From the NCBI RefSeq assembly GCF_029167105.1, contig NZ_JARFML010000010.1, positions 1 to 64,000 of the forward strand: a stretch of DNA of 64,000 nt, written 5' to 3'. A model generated the notes under the pieces. That model was not told the origin of the DNA, searched no databases, and saw nothing but the letters and a program-made list of their open reading frames with translations. The position numbers and the translations under genes were made by a program. This document shows, piece after piece, positions 55,700-64,000 of the stretch (its first letter is position 1; each line of letters starts with the position of its first letter). The DNA comes from Bradyrhizobium yuanmingense. Its GTDB lineage: Bacteria > Pseudomonadota > Alphaproteobacteria > Rhizobiales > Xanthobacteraceae.

Positions 55700-55790
55700 G
55701 TCATTCCGGGGCGCGCGTCAGCGCGACCCCGGAATCCAGAGGTTGCGGCGCGAGATCCCGGGCTCGCGCTAATGCGCGCCCCGGAATGAC
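55700..55790. repeat. REP-like palindrome pair
   Basis: Starts GTCATTCCGGGG, ends CCCCGGAATGAC, with GCGCGCGTCAGCGCG inside; the same family as 54656-54756. It lies between the convergent MBL and DUF1499 genes. Confidence 0.82.
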
Positions 55791-55801
55791 GCTCTATCGC
55801 G

Positions 55802-56656
55802 TCACTTCTTCACCGTCTTCGCCGGCGGCTTGGGCGGCGTCACCGGCGTCTTCTTCACCGGCTTGAGTGCATCGGCGTCGGCGGCGGTGTTGAGGTCGTC
55901 GATGAATGTCTTGACGCGTGCGGCGTTGCTGCCGAGGTCGCTGTCGAAATTGCGCGACGCAGAGCGGATATCGACGCGGGAATCATCGCCATCCGGCACG
56001 ACCCTGATCGAAACGTCCTCGCGGAAACCCATGATCGGCGTGCGCGCCACCGCCTCGATGCGGCCGATGCGGCGCGGCGGCTGCGGTGCGCGCTCGTCGA
56101 TCACGATCCATTTGCGCTTGTGGACGAGCTGAAGCGCGATCGCATAGGCGCGGTCGGCCGAGATCTCGAGCTCGACGGGCTCGATCTCGGGATAGAAATG
56201 GCGCTGCTGCTCCGCCGAATAGAGGCCGGCATAGACCGCGGTGTTGGTGCCCTCGCCGGTGCGCAGGCGCGCCAGCGCATCGAAGCGCGGCGGATCGATC
56301 GGATCGGTGGTGATGTCGTAGATCGACGGCAGCTTGCGATATTGAAAGGCCAGATAGGCGGGATAGGCGAGGATCGCCCCGTCGATCAGGAAGGCGAGCA
56401 GGATGCGCGCCATGCCGCGCGAGCCGTTCTGCCAGATTGCGGCAAAGCCGGCGAGCCCGAACAGGATCGAGAGGCCGGCGATCGCGAGCCCGCCGATGAA
56501 CGTCGCCAGCGCCGGCTTGGGCTCCAGGAAATCGAAACGGACGACGATGATCGACACCACCACCGCCAGAACCGCGAACACGGCCAGATTGCGCGCCCAG
56601 CTCGCGAGGCTGGACACGGGCTCCGACTGGTAGGGAGCGGAAAACCTGCGGGCCAT
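55802..56656 (-). CDS. DUF1499 membrane protein
   Basis: 284 residues from ATG 56656. Three transmembrane segments (about 20-105, including NLAVFAVLAVVVSIIVVRF, FIGGLAIAGLSILFGLAGFAAI and ILLAFLIDGAILAYPAYLAF) are followed by the DUF1499 domain, with IGRIEAVARTPIMGFREDVSIRV, RVDIRSASR and DLGSNAARVKTFIDDL, and a Lys/Pro-rich tail. DUF1499 proteins are widespread in rhizobia; function unknown. The longer frame to 56722 is not supported. Confidence 0.88.
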   Translation of the reverse strand: MARRFSAPYQSEPVSSLASWARNLAVFAVLAVVVSIIVVRFDFLEPKPALATFIGGLAIAGLSILFGLAGFAAIWQNGSRGMARILLAFLIDGAILAYPAYLAFQYRKLPSIYDITTDPIDPPRFDALARLRTGEGTNTAVYAGLYSAEQQRHFYPEIEPVELEISADRAYAIALQLVHKRKWIVIDERAPQPPRRIGRIEAVARTPIMGFREDVSIRVVPDGDDSRVDIRSASRNFDSDLGSNAARVKTFIDDLNTAADADALKPVKKTPVTPPKPPAKTVKK

Positions 56657-56766
56657 CGGGTGAGCTCTGCCGGGGTTGGCGATGCCGGCCGATCTGGCGC
56701 GACGATGCGCCGTTGAGACCACGGCCGAGGAGCAAATTCAAGGGAGACCGGACTGTTACTGGCCCG

Positions 56767-56845
56767 CCATTCCGGGGCGCCCGAAGGGCGAACCCGGAAT
56801 CTCGAGACTCCGGGTTCGATGCCGTTGGCATCGCCCCCGAATGAC
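56767..56845. repeat. REP-like palindrome pair
   Basis: CATTCCGGGG ... CCCGAATGAC with GCGCCCGAAGGGCG and a central CGGGTTCG hairpin; the same family as the copies at 54656 and 55700, between DUF1499 and the acyl-CoA ligase genes. Confidence 0.78.
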
Positions 56846-56859
56846 GCCGTGTCCGAGCC

Positions 56860-58488
56860 TTACGCCGCCGCGTTCGGGAACCGGTAATCCCTAAACTGGT
56901 CGCGCAGCGCCGTCTTCAGGATCTTGCCGGTCGCGGTGTGCGGAATGCCGTCGACGAAAGCGACGTCGTCGGGCATCCACCATTTGGCGATCTTGCCCTC
57001 CATGAACTTGAGGATGTCCTCGCGCGTGGCCTGCTGGCCCTGCTTGAGCTGCACGATCAGCAGCGGCCGCTCGTCCCATTTGGGGTGGAACACGCCGATC
57101 ACGGCGGCTTCCGCCACGGCGGGGTGGCCGACCGCGAGGTTTTCGAGGTCAATCGAGGAGATCCACTCGCCGCCGGACTTGATCACGTCCTTGGAGCGGT
57201 CGGTGATCCGCATATAGCCGTCCTCGTCGATGGTCGAGACGTCGCCGGTGTCGAAGAAGCCATCCTCGTCGAGGATGTTGCTATCGACGCGGTAATAGGC
57301 CTTGGCGACGGCGGGCCCGGAGACCTTGAGGCGGCCGAAGGTCTTGCCGTCCCAGGGCAGCTCCTTGCCGGCATCGTCGGTGATCTTCATCTGCACGGCG
57401 AACGGCGCATAACCCTGCATCTGCAGCACGTCGAGCCTGGCATCGCCGGTCGCATTCTGGAACGGCGGCTTCAGCGCCGCGACGCTGCCGATCGGGCTCA
57501 TCTCGGTCATGCCCCAGGCGTGGCGGACGTTCGAACCCATGTCGAGGAAGGCCTTGATCATCGAGCGCGGCATTGCCGAGCCGCCGCAGATCACCATCTT
57601 CAGATCCGGCAGTTTGAGATTGTTGGCGGTCATGTGCTGGAGCAGCATCAGCCACACCGTCGGCACGCCGGCGGTGTGCGTCACCTTCTCGGTCGAGAGC
57701 AGTTCGTAGACCGAGGCGCCGTCGAGCTTGGCGCCCGGCATCACCAGCTTGGTGCCCTGCGAGGGCGCGGAGAAGGCGATGCCCCAGCTGTTGGCATGGA
57801 ACAGCGGAACCACCGGCAGCATTGTCTCGGACGCACTGGTGCCGAGCGCGTCGACGTTGTTGGCCATCAGCGCGTGCAGCACGTTGGAGCGATGCGAATA
57901 CAGCACACCCTTGGGATCGCCGGTCGTGCCGGAGGTGTAGCACATCGCCGCCGCCGTGTTCTCGTCAAAGTCCTTCCATTTGAATTTGCCGTCGGCCTGC
58001 GCAATCCAGTCCTCGTAGGCGACCGCGTTCTTCAGCGTGGTCTCCGGCATGTGAGCCTTGTCGGTGAGCACGATGTAGCGCTCCACGCTGGGCAGCTTGT
58101 CCGCGATCTTCTCCAGGATCGGAATGAAGGTGAGATCGGTCATCACGACGCGATCCTGCGCATGATTGATGATCCAGGCGATCTGTTCGGGGAAAAGGCG
58201 GGGATTGACGGTATGGCAGATCGCGCCGATCCCCATGATGCCGTACCAGACCTCCAGATGGCGCCAGGTGTTCCAGGCGATCGTTGCGACACGATCGCCG
58301 AGCTTGATGCCGTCGCGCTCCAGCATCTGCGAGACCTTGAGCGCGCGCCTGTGGATCTCGGCGTAGTTGGTGCGATGGATCGGTCCCTCGACCGAGCGTG
58401 TGACCACCTCCTGCTTGCCATGAATCCTGGCGGCGTGTTCGATGATCCGGTGGCAGAGCAGGGGCCAATCTTGCATCAAACCAAGCAT
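56860..58488 (-). CDS. Acyl-CoA synthetase (AMP-forming, medium/long-chain)
   Basis: 542 residues of the ANL superfamily. P-loop-like AMP motif [20 protein letters not shown]5 motif [11 protein letters not shown]7/A8 region [37 protein letters not shown] and the catalytic Lys in [11 protein letters not shown]. It resembles AlkK/FadD3-like medium- and long-chain fatty acyl-CoA ligases. It activates a carboxylic acid with ATP and CoA in the cytoplasm. No beta-oxidation partner is adjacent, so chain length is unassigned. Confidence 0.9.
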   Translation of the reverse strand: MLGLMQDWPLLCHRIIEHAARIHGKQEVVTRSVEGPIHRTNYAEIHRRALKVSQMLERDGIKLGDRVATIAWNTWRHLEVWYGIMGIGAICHTVNPRLFPEQIAWIINHAQDRVVMTDLTFIPILEKIADKLPSVERYIVLTDKAHMPETTLKNAVAYEDWIAQADGKFKWKDFDENTAAAMCYTSGTTGDPKGVLYSHRSNVLHALMANNVDALGTSASETMLPVVPLFHANSWGIAFSAPSQGTKLVMPGAKLDGASVYELLSTEKVTHTAGVPTVWLMLLQHMTANNLKLPDLKMVICGGSAMPRSMIKAFLDMGSNVRHAWGMTEMSPIGSVAALKPPFQNATGDARLDVLQMQGYAPFAVQMKITDDAGKELPWDGKTFGRLKVSGPAVAKAYYRVDSNILDEDGFFDTGDVSTIDEDGYMRITDRSKDVIKSGGEWISSIDLENLAVGHPAVAEAAVIGVFHPKWDERPLLIVQLKQGQQATREDILKFMEGKIAKWWMPDDVAFVDGIPHTATGKILKTALRDQFRDYRFPNAAA

Positions 58489-58553
58489 TCCGACGTTCCT
58501 CCGAGAAGTCGCTGGGCGCGTTATCGCTCTCAGCGTTGGGCCAAAGAATTGCC

Positions 58554-59636
58554 ATGAGTTTTAGCCTGCCGGACTTTCGTCGCAAATGGTCTTGTCGCGG
58601 CTATATGTCCGCCGGGGCGGCAATGGTTACCGCTGCGGCGGGGCTGTTGCTGCTCGCCGAAAGGGCAGAGGCGCGGAAATATCATGCGCCGCTCGATATC
58701 TTCAACCTTGGAGCACCGAAGCCCCGCGCAACCGTTCGCGCCGCCAGGATTCCGCTGCCGAAGCCGCGTCCCGAGGAGGCCCCCAAAGCGTCGGATGAGG
58801 GGGCGGCGCAGGCAGACGGCAAGCCGTCCCCCGACAAGCCAGGCGCGGACAAGCCCGCCGAGGCCGCGCCGCCGCCCGAGAAGCAGGCCTCGGCCTGCCG
58901 GCTGGCGCTGACCGAGGAGATCGCGATCGCGCCGTCCATTCCGGATATCCGCGGTCCCGGTGCCTGCGGCGGCGAGGATCTGGTGCGGCTGGAGGCCATC
59001 GTGTTGCCGGACAAGCGCAAGGTGACGGTCAAGCCGGCGGCGATCCTCCGCTGCACCATGGCGTCCGCGCTCGCCGATTGGATGCGCAAGGACATGGCGC
59101 CGCTGGCGACCAGCCTCGGCTCCGCCGTCAGCGAGCTCGACAATTTCGACAGCTTCGAGTGCCGCGGCCGCAACCGCGTGGCCGGCGCGATGCTGTCCGA
59201 GCACGGCAAGGCCAATGCCATCGACATCCGCGCCGTCAAGCTCGCCAATGGGCAGTCGATCGGCCTGACCGACCGCACCGCCTCGCGCGAGGTGCGCGAG
59301 CGCGTGCTGCACTCGGTCTGCACTCGCTTTTCCACCGTGCTCGGCCCGGGTTCGGACTGGTACCACGAGGACCACATCCATCTCGATCTCGCGCAGCGGC
59401 GCAACGACTACCGGATTTGCCAATGGAACGTGTGGGATCCGCTGCCTCAGGTCGCACCGCTGCTGCCGGCGGAACGTCCTGAGGAGGCACCTCCGCCCGA
59501 GGTCGCAGCCAAGCCCGAGGCAAAGGAGGGCGCCGACGACGGTGGGGCGGAGGCGCCTCCTGCGCCTGCGGACAAGCCGGCGGCCGATCGCAACAAAGCC
59601 AGATCACGCGAGCCGGCAACAAAAAAGCGCCGGTGA
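58554..59636 (+). CDS. Extensin-like C-terminal domain exported protein
   Basis: 360 residues. Signal-like N-terminus (GYMSAGAAMVTAAAGLLLLAERAEA). A Pro/Ala-rich linker (about 55-110) is followed by the extensin-like_C domain: ACRLALTEEIAIAPSIPDIRGPGACGGED, and the metal-site-like pattern HGKANAIDIRAVKL and SDWYHEDHIHLDLAQRRNDYRICQWNV. A Pro/Glu tail completes it. The fold relates to LAS/M15 peptidases and may act on peptidoglycan. Its stop codon lies inside the terminator hairpin at 59627. Confidence 0.85.
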   Translation: MSFSLPDFRRKWSCRGYMSAGAAMVTAAAGLLLLAERAEARKYHAPLDIFNLGAPKPRATVRAARIPLPKPRPEEAPKASDEGAAQADGKPSPDKPGADKPAEAAPPPEKQASACRLALTEEIAIAPSIPDIRGPGACGGEDLVRLEAIVLPDKRKVTVKPAAILRCTMASALADWMRKDMAPLATSLGSAVSELDNFDSFECRGRNRVAGAMLSEHGKANAIDIRAVKLANGQSIGLTDRTASREVRERVLHSVCTRFSTVLGPGSDWYHEDHIHLDLAQRRNDYRICQWNVWDPLPQVAPLLPAERPEEAPPPEVAAKPEAKEGADDGGAEAPPAPADKPAADRNKARSREPATKKRR

Positions 59637-59645
59637 AACCGGCGC
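59627..59645 (-). terminator. Intrinsic terminator between convergent genes
   Basis: Stem GCGCCGG (59627-59633) / CCGGCGC (59639-59645), loop TGAAA. On the minus strand it is followed by TTTTTTG, so it best terminates the L,D-transpeptidase gene ending at 59673. It overlaps the extensin-like gene's stop. Confidence 0.85.
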
Positions 59646-59672
59646 CTTTGAAAAGGCTCGGGCAAGGCCTGC

Positions 59673-60353
59673 TCAGTAGGGTGAGCTGGAACCGCCCTGG
59701 AGCGCGAGGCGCGGCTTGTAGGGGGAATCGCCGTGCTTGGGCTCGAGCACCACGACGAGGGTGCCGAGCTTGACGCGATCATAGAGATCGATCGCGTCCT
59801 CATTGGTCAGCCGGATGCAGCCAGACGAGATCGAGGCGCCGATATATTCCGGCTGGTTGGTGCCGTGGATGCGGAACAGCGTGTCCTTGCCCCCAGAATG
59901 GAGGTACAGCGCGCGGGAGCCCATCGGATTGTCCGGTCCGGGTGCGACATAGGTCGGCACGCCGAGGCGCGAGATTTCGCCGGGGGTGGGGTGCCAGGCC
60001 GGCCACTCGGTCTTGCTGGCCACCTTGGCGATGCCCGACCAGGCCATGGCCTCTTCGCCGACAGTGATGCCGTAGCGGATCGCTTTGCCGCCCTCCAGCA
60101 CGTAATAGAGGTAATGGTTGTCGGAATCGACCACGATCGAGCCCGGCGCTTCCTTGCGGTGGAATTCGACAATGGCGCGGCGGAACGGTTCTGCGACCGC
60201 GGTATTCTCGTATTTCACCTTGGCAAGGAGTTCTTTGTCCTTAGGCTTGAACGCCTTGGTGTCCGTCGCCTCGTAACGCGTGGTGGCTTGCATGCAGCCC
60301 GACAGCATCAGGCCGGCGGCCAAAATCCCAAACATAATTTTCAGCGACGACAT
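59673..60353 (-). CDS. L,D-transpeptidase lipoprotein (YkuD domain)
   Basis: 226 residues. Lipoprotein signal with lipobox LSGC (Cys20). The YkuD domain (about 72-205) has the catalytic motif H163 in RIHGTNQPEYIG and C179 in SSGCIRLTNEDAIDLY. It cross-links or attaches peptides to meso-DAP in peptidoglycan (3-3 cross-links or protein anchoring) and faces the periplasm. ATG 60353; a longer frame is not supported. A weak EcfG-like site (GGAAC-N16-GGTC, 60390-60414) lies 37 bp upstream. Confidence 0.9.
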   Translation of the reverse strand: MSSLKIMFGILAAGLMLSGCMQATTRYEATDTKAFKPKDKELLAKVKYENTAVAEPFRRAIVEFHRKEAPGSIVVDSDNHYLYYVLEGGKAIRYGITVGEEAMAWSGIAKVASKTEWPAWHPTPGEISRLGVPTYVAPGPDNPMGSRALYLHSGGKDTLFRIHGTNQPEYIGASISSGCIRLTNEDAIDLYDRVKLGTLVVVLEPKHGDSPYKPRLALQGGSSSPY

Positions 60354-60693
60354 GGTTTGGTTCCAATCAAAACAATACCGTGCGGAAGCGACCTGAGCGT
60401 AGCGCTCGTGTTCCTCGACTCCGTTAAGTCTCATTATCGTTGAAATCTGCCACAATTCCAGCGCTGAAGCCGTTTTCCAGGGCTGTGAGACCGTAGCTGT
60501 GGCTTTTCTGCCGCAAATTTGGGGGTGTCGTGCGGGTTTTTTTGGTAAGACGCGCCAGACTGTTCCTCCGGCGCCACAGTTGAGCCCCAGGGCCGCCGCA
60601 GATGCAAACGCTCTGTTAATGTTGTTGTCATCGTGAACCTGTCAGAATCGCGCTAAGGGCTGTCGTTCTGTCGCAGGATCTCTGGAGCTTTTG
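60354..60693. other. Divergent intergenic region between the L,D-transpeptidase and corA genes
   Basis: About 340 bp without a gene. It contains the weak EcfG-like match at 60390-60414 (minus strand), a GAGCG-TA-GCGCTC near-palindrome and a run of seven T near 60540. No clear riboswitch or RNA structure was recognised. Confidence 0.5.
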
Positions 60694-61671
60694 ATGTTTT
60701 CGGTGTTCGTTCCCTCCGAGACCTCCCTCAAGAAGGCGGTTGTCGAGGATCTCACAGCGCTGCCGGAGAACGCAGTCTGGATCGACCTCGTCAACCCCTC
60801 GGCTGCCGAGGACAAGGCGGTCGAGCGGCTGGCGGGCATCGCCATCCCGACCCGGGAAGACATGCAGGAGATCGAGATCTCCAGTCGCCTCTATATGGAG
60901 AACGGCGCGCGCTACATGACCGCGACGCTGATGTGCCACTCCGATACCGACATGCCCCGGACCACGGCGGTGACCTTCATCCTCGGCGACCACCGCCTGG
61001 TAACGGTCCGCTACGACCTGCCCAAGCCCTTTGCGCTGGTCGAGGCCAAGCTCGCCCGCTACTGCACGCCCTCGATCACCGGCGAGATGGTGCTGATGGA
61101 GCTCCTGGACGCCGTGATCGACCGCTGCGCCGACATTCTGGAGCGCTGCGGCGCCGAGATCGACCAGGTCTCCCACGAGATCTTCGAGCCGGAGAGCGAG
61201 CGCCACGGCCACGCCAAGCGATATTCCCAGATTCTGATCTCGATCGGCCGCAAGGGCGACTTGACCTCGAAGGTTCGCGAGAGCCTGGTGTCGATCGGCC
61301 GCGTCGTGACGTTCCTGTCCGCCGTGGTCGAGGGCGTGAAGTGGTCGAAGGACATGCGCGAGCAGCTCAAGACCATGCAGCGCGACGTCGCCTCGCTGAC
61401 CGATCACGCCTCCTATCTCTCCAGCAAGATCACCTTCGTGCTCGACGCCATGCTCGGCGTCGTCAATCTCGAGCAGAACAACATCATCAAGCTGTTTTCG
61501 GTCATGGCCGTTGTCCTGATGCCGCCGACCCTGATCGCCTCGATCTACGGCATGAACTTCAAGGTGATGCCGGAACTCGAATGGGTGCACGGCTACCCGA
61601 TGGCGCTGGTGCTGATGCTGATCGCCGCCATCGTCCCATACTGGATCTTCAAGTGGAAGAAGTGGCTGTAG
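60694..61671 (+). CDS. corA: CorA family magnesium/divalent cation channel
   Basis: 325 residues. N-terminal cytoplasmic funnel, a long coiled helix (about 215-262) and two C-terminal transmembrane helices (about 265-283 and 300-318). The signature GMN is at 286-288 in IYGMNFK, and the loop reads MPELEWVHGYP. It mediates Mg2+ (or Co2+/Ni2+) influx at the inner membrane as a pentamer. The basic KWKKWL end is typical. Start ATG 60694; a TTG one codon earlier is in frame. GGAGC lies upstream. Confidence 0.95.
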   Translation: MFSVFVPSETSLKKAVVEDLTALPENAVWIDLVNPSAAEDKAVERLAGIAIPTREDMQEIEISSRLYMENGARYMTATLMCHSDTDMPRTTAVTFILGDHRLVTVRYDLPKPFALVEAKLARYCTPSITGEMVLMELLDAVIDRCADILERCGAEIDQVSHEIFEPESERHGHAKRYSQILISIGRKGDLTSKVRESLVSIGRVVTFLSAVVEGVKWSKDMREQLKTMQRDVASLTDHASYLSSKITFVLDAMLGVVNLEQNNIIKLFSVMAVVLMPPTLIASIYGMNFKVMPELEWVHGYPMALVLMLIAAIVPYWIFKWKKWL

Positions 61672-61721
61672 GAATCGTGCGCGAGCAAAGATACCTACCG
61701 AGACCTTACGTCGCTCGCACA

Positions 61722-61739
61722 GACACGATCAATCGTGTC
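61722..61739. promoter_or_regulatory. Perfect 18-bp inverted repeat after corA
   Basis: GACACGAT (61722-61729), CA, ATCGTGTC (61732-61739), 50 bp after the corA stop and 138 bp before the small gene at 61877. The loop is too short for a good terminator and no T tract follows, so it may be an operator. Confidence 0.45.
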
Positions 61740-61876
61740 GCAGAATAGATCGGCATTGCGGCGACGCGGTGATGTGTGTGTCACGCCGCAATTCCTCCGG
61801 TAAAATTTGAGCGGTGGGCTGAACGTTTGCGCGAAACTTGTCTGCGATAACCAGGGCGTAGCCGCGAGGAACAGCC

Positions 61877-62095
61877 ATGGTTGAGAAACACATAACGTCG
61901 CCCCGCAACGTCATCGATCTGGCGAACTACCGTCAGGTCCTGGCGAGCGGCAAGGCGCCGTCGATGTCGGCACGCATGTGCCGGCACTGTGGTGCTCCGC
62001 TGCTCGATGGTGAGAACGACGACGACTGCTCGACTGCATTCAGCACGGCCGCTCCGCGGCCGCGCGAGCGGTCACGTCGGATTCGACTCGATTGA
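61877..62095 (+). CDS. Small CxxC zinc-ribbon-like protein
   Basis: 72 residues: MVEKHITSPRNVIDLANYRQVLASGKAPS then MCRHCGAPLLDGENDDDC and an Arg-rich tail (RPRERSRRIRLD). The Cys residues CxxC and a later single C, with an adjacent Gly-Ala-Pro, suggest a partial zinc ribbon. Found as a short conserved protein in Bradyrhizobium; function unknown. GAGGAAC lies upstream. An intrinsic terminator-like hairpin and a repeat follow. Confidence 0.68.
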   Translation: MVEKHITSPRNVIDLANYRQVLASGKAPSMSARMCRHCGAPLLDGENDDDCSTAFSTAAPRPRERSRRIRLD

Positions 62096-62110
62096 GGAAC
62101 GGAAGGTAAG

Positions 62111-62150
62111 GGCGATCCAGGCCTTGCGGCGGCGTTGTCTGGATCGCCTT
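62111..62150 (+). terminator. Terminator-like hairpin
   Basis: GGCGATCCAG (62111-62120) pairs with CTGGATCGCC (62139-62148) across 18 bases, followed by TTGCTTCC. It lies 15 bp after the zinc-ribbon-like gene stop. Confidence 0.55.
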
Positions 62151-62178
62151 GCTTCCCTGAGCGGCCATTTCCACTTCC

Positions 62179-62263
62179 GTCATTGCGAGGAGCGAAGCGA
62201 CGAAGCAATCCAGACTGTCTCTGCGGAGGCAGTCTGGATTGCTTCGCTTTCGCTCGCAATGAC
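62179..62263. repeat. 85-bp intergenic palindrome (ATTGCGAGGAGCGAAGC type)
   Basis: Starts GTCATTGCGAGGAGCGAAGC and ends GCTCGCAATGAC, with an internal arm pair AAGCAATCCAGACTG / CAGTCTGGATTGCTT around CTCTGCGGAGG. It could fold as one long hairpin. It is unrelated to the CATTCCGG family and resembles a repeat common in Bradyrhizobium and Rhodopseudomonas intergenic DNA. Confidence 0.8.
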
Positions 62264-62272
62264 AGTGCCCGC

Positions 62273-63031
62273 CTACACGTGCTGGCCGCCGTTGATGTGG
62301 ATCTCGGCGCCGTTGACGTAGGAGCTGGTGTCCGTGCACAGCACGTAGATGATCTTTGCCACTTCGTCGGGCGTGCCGAGGCGGTGCATCGGGATCTGCT
62401 GCTCGACGATCTTCTCGGTGCCCGGCGACAGGATCGAGGTGTCGATCTCGCCCGGGGCGATCGCGTTGACACGCACGCCGATGCGGCCGAAGTCGGAGGC
62501 CATCTCGCGCGTCAGCGCGGCGAGCGCGGCCTTCGAGGTGGCGTAGGCCGCGCCTGCGAAGGGGTGCACGCGCGAGCCCGCGATCGAGGTGACGTTCACG
62601 ACCGACCCCTTGGCGGCCTTCAATTCCTCGATCAGCCCCCGCGCCATCATGATCGGCGCGAAAAAGTTGACATGGAAGACGTGGGTCCAGGTATCGAGGT
62701 CGGTGTCGACCGAACCCAACCGCGAGCCGCCGGCGCCCTTTGGCGAGATCGCGGCGTTGTTGACCAGCGCATGCAACGTGCCGCCCTCGAGCCGGTTGCG
62801 GATCTCCGAGATCGCGCGCGCGGTGTCCTTGGGATCGCCGAGGTCGACCTGGATGTGGTCCTCCGGGCCTGCGTCCCAGGGGCAGTCCTCGGGGAAAGGA
62901 TGTCGCGAGCAGGTGATGACGCGCCAGCCGGCCGAGGAGAAGCGGATCACGGTGGCGTGGCCGATGCCGCGGCTGGCTCCGGTCAGGAGCAGCGTACGGC
63001 GCGGCGCATTGGACGAATGCGGCATGGACAT
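62273..63031 (-). CDS. Short-chain dehydrogenase/reductase (SDR)
   Basis: 252 residues, classical SDR. Cofactor motif TGASRGIG (about 17-24), NNAAIS, catalytic Ser in NVTSIAGS and YATSK (Tyr-x3-Lys), then RVNAIAPGEIDTSIL and C-terminal SSYVNGAEIHINGGQHV. The family includes 3-oxoacyl-ACP reductase-like enzymes; substrate unassigned. ATG 63031 or 63025. It starts 20 bp after the pdxH stop on the same strand, so the two are probably cotranscribed. Confidence 0.9.
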   Translation of the reverse strand: MSMPHSSNAPRRTLLLTGASRGIGHATVIRFSSAGWRVITCSRHPFPEDCPWDAGPEDHIQVDLGDPKDTARAISEIRNRLEGGTLHALVNNAAISPKGAGGSRLGSVDTDLDTWTHVFHVNFFAPIMMARGLIEELKAAKGSVVNVTSIAGSRVHPFAGAAYATSKAALAALTREMASDFGRIGVRVNAIAPGEIDTSILSPGTEKIVEQQIPMHRLGTPDEVAKIIYVLCTDTSSYVNGAEIHINGGQHV

Positions 63032-63051
63032 CTTTCAGGTCGGCCCAGAGC

Positions 63052-63693
63052 TTACGGATACATCCGCGTTTTGGACCACGGTTGGCCGGCGGCGTCACGG
63101 CGAAATTCGATGCGGTCGTGCAGGCGGAACGGGCGGTCGTGCCAGAACTCGATCCGCACCGGCGTGATGCGCCAGCCGCTCCAGCCCGGCGGCCGCGGCA
63201 CTTCGCCGATGACGTATTTGGCCGCGACCTTGGCGATGGCCTGCTCGAACGCGAAGCGGCTCTCCAGCTCTTGCGATTGCTTGCTCGCCCAGGCACCGAT
63301 CTGGGCCTGCTTCGGTCGCGTCGCGAAATAGGCGTCGGCCTCCGCGTCGGTCACCGGCGTCACGTTGCCGCGGATGCGGACCTGACGGCGCAGCGACTTC
63401 CAGTGAAAAAGTAACGCTGCCTTAGGATTTGCGGCGAGTTCGCGACCCTTCTGGCTGGCGATGTGGCTGTAGAAGACGAAACCCTCGGTATCGAAGCCCT
63501 TCATCAGCACCATGCGCACATCCGGCAGCCCGTCGGGATCGACCGTTGCGAGCGCCATGGCGTTCGGATCGTTCGGCTCGCTCTTGACCGCTTCGTTCAG
63601 CCAGGCCTCGAACAACGCAAATGGCTCGTCGGCGGCGGTGAAATCACCGGATGTTAAGGGTGTCTGGTGTTTCATCGAGGTCGTGTCGGTCAT
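63052..63693 (-). CDS. pdxH: Pyridoxamine/pyridoxine 5'-phosphate oxidase
   Basis: 213 residues, the usual PNPOx length. Family motifs are [33 protein letters not shown] (FMN and PLP binding), [27 protein letters not shown] and the C-terminal PHRL-type segment reading [17 protein letters not shown] with WSKTRMYP. It oxidises PNP or PMP to PLP with O2 and FMN. First gene of a likely two-gene unit with the downstream SDR, divergent from the lipoprotein at 63807. Confidence 0.95.
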   Translation of the reverse strand: MTDTTSMKHQTPLTSGDFTAADEPFALFEAWLNEAVKSEPNDPNAMALATVDPDGLPDVRMVLMKGFDTEGFVFYSHIASQKGRELAANPKAALLFHWKSLRRQVRIRGNVTPVTDAEADAYFATRPKQAQIGAWASKQSQELESRFAFEQAIAKVAAKYVIGEVPRPPGWSGWRITPVRIEFWHDRPFRLHDRIEFRRDAAGQPWSKTRMYP

Positions 63694-63806
63694 GTCCGGA
63701 GTCCGAGTTGCGTCCCGCGGCCCAAAACGCGCTGTTGTCCGCTACCGCCCTATATAGGGCATGGGGACGCGTTGGCCTATCGGCGATCCGGCCGTCCGGC
63801 TTCGTC

Positions 63807-64000
63807 ATGACGATGATTCTGATCGGGCTTGGTGCCGGCGGCTGCAGCTTTTCCCGCAACGACGGCGGCGCCTATGCCAAGGCCGAGGACAGCGACCTCA
63901 CTGGCTCGATCGCGCGGCCGGCGAAGGACGCTCCCCCGACCGAGACCGATCTCGCCTTCACCCGCAACGCCGCCTCCGACGTCCTCAGCAAGGGCGACAA
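63807..64000 (+). CDS. Lipoprotein-like exported protein, N-terminal part (cut by window edge)
   Basis: From ATG 63807 the frame reads MTMILIGLGAGGCSFSRNDGGAYAK, EDSDLTGSIARPAKDAPPTETDLAFTRNAASDVLSKGDK to the window end. A short hydrophobic N-terminus with Cys at a lipobox-like position (GAGGC) suggests a lipoprotein. The DLTGSIA and AASDVLSKGDK words recall the RT0821/Lpp0805 surface protein group of rhizobia. Incomplete, so the call is tentative; the signal is short and the true start might lie upstream. Confidence 0.5.
   Translation, partial: MTMILIGLGAGGCSFSRNDGGAYAKAEDSDLTGSIARPAKDAPPTETDLAFTRNAASDVLSKGD

Overview
The window is GC-rich alphaproteobacterial chromosome, most likely Bradyrhizobium or a close relative. 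The evidence is a complete CbbR-controlled Calvin cycle operon with form IC RuBisCO (cbbR, then cbbF-P-T-A-L-S-X-E), many short stress-type proteins of the Bradyrhizobium kind, REP-like CATTCCGG palindromes between genes, and EcfG-type promoters of the form GGAAC-N16/17-(C/G)GTT. No rRNA, CRISPR array or prophage was seen. The left edge carries the end of an IS5-like insertion sequence.

Layout. 0-4 kb: an IS end, a four-gene minus-strand operon (tsaC/sua5, FAD-linked oxidase, GNAT acetyltransferase, nudK) and a tRNA-Pro(CGG). 4-10.8 kb: a Bug/TctC binding protein, small exported or membrane proteins, an N-carbamoyl-D-amino acid hydrolase, and a TetR repressor with an MFS transporter whose shared operators are visible as dyads. 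10.8-20.7 kb: the cbb regulon, with a stable stem-loop between cbbS and cbbX. 20.9-26.4 kb: a PAS-GGDEF-EAL protein, a universal stress protein and a DegP protease.

26-48 kb: a dense block of small genes (histone-like, DUF3072, two DUF4142, PRC-barrel, His-rich and intrinsically disordered proteins) and a thiamine diphosphate oxidase. Nine of the genes are preceded by EcfG-like promoters. Embedded in the block is a 2097-residue soluble hybrid histidine kinase with about a dozen tandem 92-residue HAMP repeats, GAF, HisKA/HATPase and three receivers. An HWE-type kinase lies 13 bp downstream of it. The arrangement looks like a general stress response locus, with effector genes packed around two signalling proteins; the link between them is inference.

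44-64 kb: PhoD phosphatase, a frameshifted aldo/keto reductase, PLP aminotransferase, a Kef-type antiporter, a RibB with a degenerate cyclohydrolase II half, glutaryl-CoA dehydrogenase, MBL hydrolase, DUF1499, acyl-CoA ligase, extensin-like protein, L,D-transpeptidase, CorA, an SDR, PdxH, and the start of a lipoprotein cut by the window edge.

Three loci look broken: an SDR lacking its N-terminal half (42.5 kb), the aldo/keto reductase with a one-base deletion (46.9 kb), and a two-helix membrane protein interrupted at a six-T tract (38.9 kb). Several genes under 60 codons with good ribosome binding sites are annotated here.
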